Source: Pithys albifrons albifrons (taxonomy: Eukaryota > Chordata > Aves > Passeriformes > Thamnophilidae). Taken from it: a DNA stretch of 64,000 nucleotides. The notes below the pieces were generated by a model. It saw only the letters and a program-made list of their open reading frames with translations. It ran no database searches and had not been told where the DNA came from. Made by a program: the position numbers and the translations under genes. The stretch spans positions 7,644,622 to 7,708,621 of the forward strand of contig NC_092463.1 of the NCBI RefSeq assembly GCF_047495875.1. Reading direction: 5' to 3'. Positions 63,426 through 64,000 of this stretch are shown here, piece by piece. The stretch's first letter is position 1. Every line of letters starts with the position of its first letter.

Positions 63426-64000
63426 CTTTTAAGATTCCTTTCTGATTCTAGCAGAGCCCTAATCTGCGTGGCTTGTCTCTTAATTTAATTGAATTTAAAA
63501 ATCCTACTAAGTACTAGCAGACATCAATTCAGTGAGGCACTTTGGCCTTTGAGAGAACACTGGCTTTGACTCTTAGGCACCAACTGTCTAAACGTTTGTT
63601 AAGTGTGTGATTTGTGATGGGGGGAGGAAAGAATCCTAATATGTAATGGTGGAGAAGACAGAAAATAAAACCTAGCAGTGCTTTCTTCCAGCAGAACTCA
63701 CTTTTTCAAAGAGGGTGGGTAATGCTATTTCCTACTGAGAGGTGGAGGGAGGAAAGTAATTTAGATCAGCACTTGAGGCAGTTGGACTAGATGATCACTG
63801 TAGGTCCCTTCCAACTGAAATATTCTATCACCTCATGTGCCAGTGGTGGGGTTGAGAGTAGGAGCCAAGAGCTGAGGTTCAAGTCCAGGGCTCTCACATG
63901 CTTGTTGCTGTCAGAGTTGAGTTTGATTCCTTGTTGTTTCTTGGGAATTATGAGGAGTATTGAGTTCTAATGTTAGACTGCTTAGAGAAATGAATACAGT
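63426..64000. other. Sequence downstream of ZBTB1
   Basis: Non-coding. The only recognised element is a CR1 tail at 63755-63832. By conserved gene order HSPA2 would be expected further right, but nothing of it is visible here. Confidence 0.6.
63755..63832 (+). mobile_element. CR1-like LINE 3' end, forward orientation
   Basis: Reads GAGGCAGTTGGACTAGATGA, TCACTGTAGGTCCCTTCCAA and ends in ATATTCTAT, matching the terminal part of a forward CR1 copy. Confidence 0.9.

Overview
This is vertebrate nuclear DNA, almost certainly from a bird. Genes are split by introns with GT-AG boundaries, promoters sit in CpG islands, and the only dispersed repeats I recognise are six short, decayed CR1-like LINE tails. 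I cannot name the species.

The window carries four protein-coding genes in the order and orientation of human 14q23: MTHFD1 (+), AKAP5 (+), ZBTB25 (-) and ZBTB1 (+). (1) 1-25.7 kb holds the 3' part of MTHFD1. Nineteen coding exons encode the end of the dehydrogenase/cyclohydrolase domain and the whole formyl-THF synthetase domain, followed by a spliced 3' UTR. The 5' exons lie upstream of the window. (2) 28.4-35.1 kb is AKAP5: a CpG-island first exon, a leader with upstream ATGs, one coding exon of 716 codons, and a long 3' UTR. The protein carries a 258-residue array of about 37 heptapeptides that human AKAP5 lacks. (3) 35.1-43.5 kb has no recognisable gene. It holds a CR1 tail, a GGAT microsatellite and an orphan CpG island at about 38.04-38.70 kb. 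(4) 43.5-47.4 kb is ZBTB25 on the minus strand: two coding exons, 436 codons. (5) 50.1-63.4 kb is ZBTB1: a CpG-island 5' region with a CAG tract, a long intron of about 9 kb, and one 711-codon coding exon.

The genes do not form a pathway. MTHFD1 is the cytosolic trifunctional folate enzyme. AKAP5 is a membrane scaffold for PKA and calcineurin. ZBTB25 and ZBTB1 are BTB zinc-finger nuclear regulators that look like divergently arranged paralogues. I saw no undescribed multi-gene system. The strongest unusual signal is the AKAP5 heptad array, which contains a nearly perfect internal 84-bp duplication. Other items worth checking are the UGAUG stop/start overlap at the AKAP5 start codon, the orphan CpG island, and a GC-rich minisatellite beside the probable ZBTB25 first exon.
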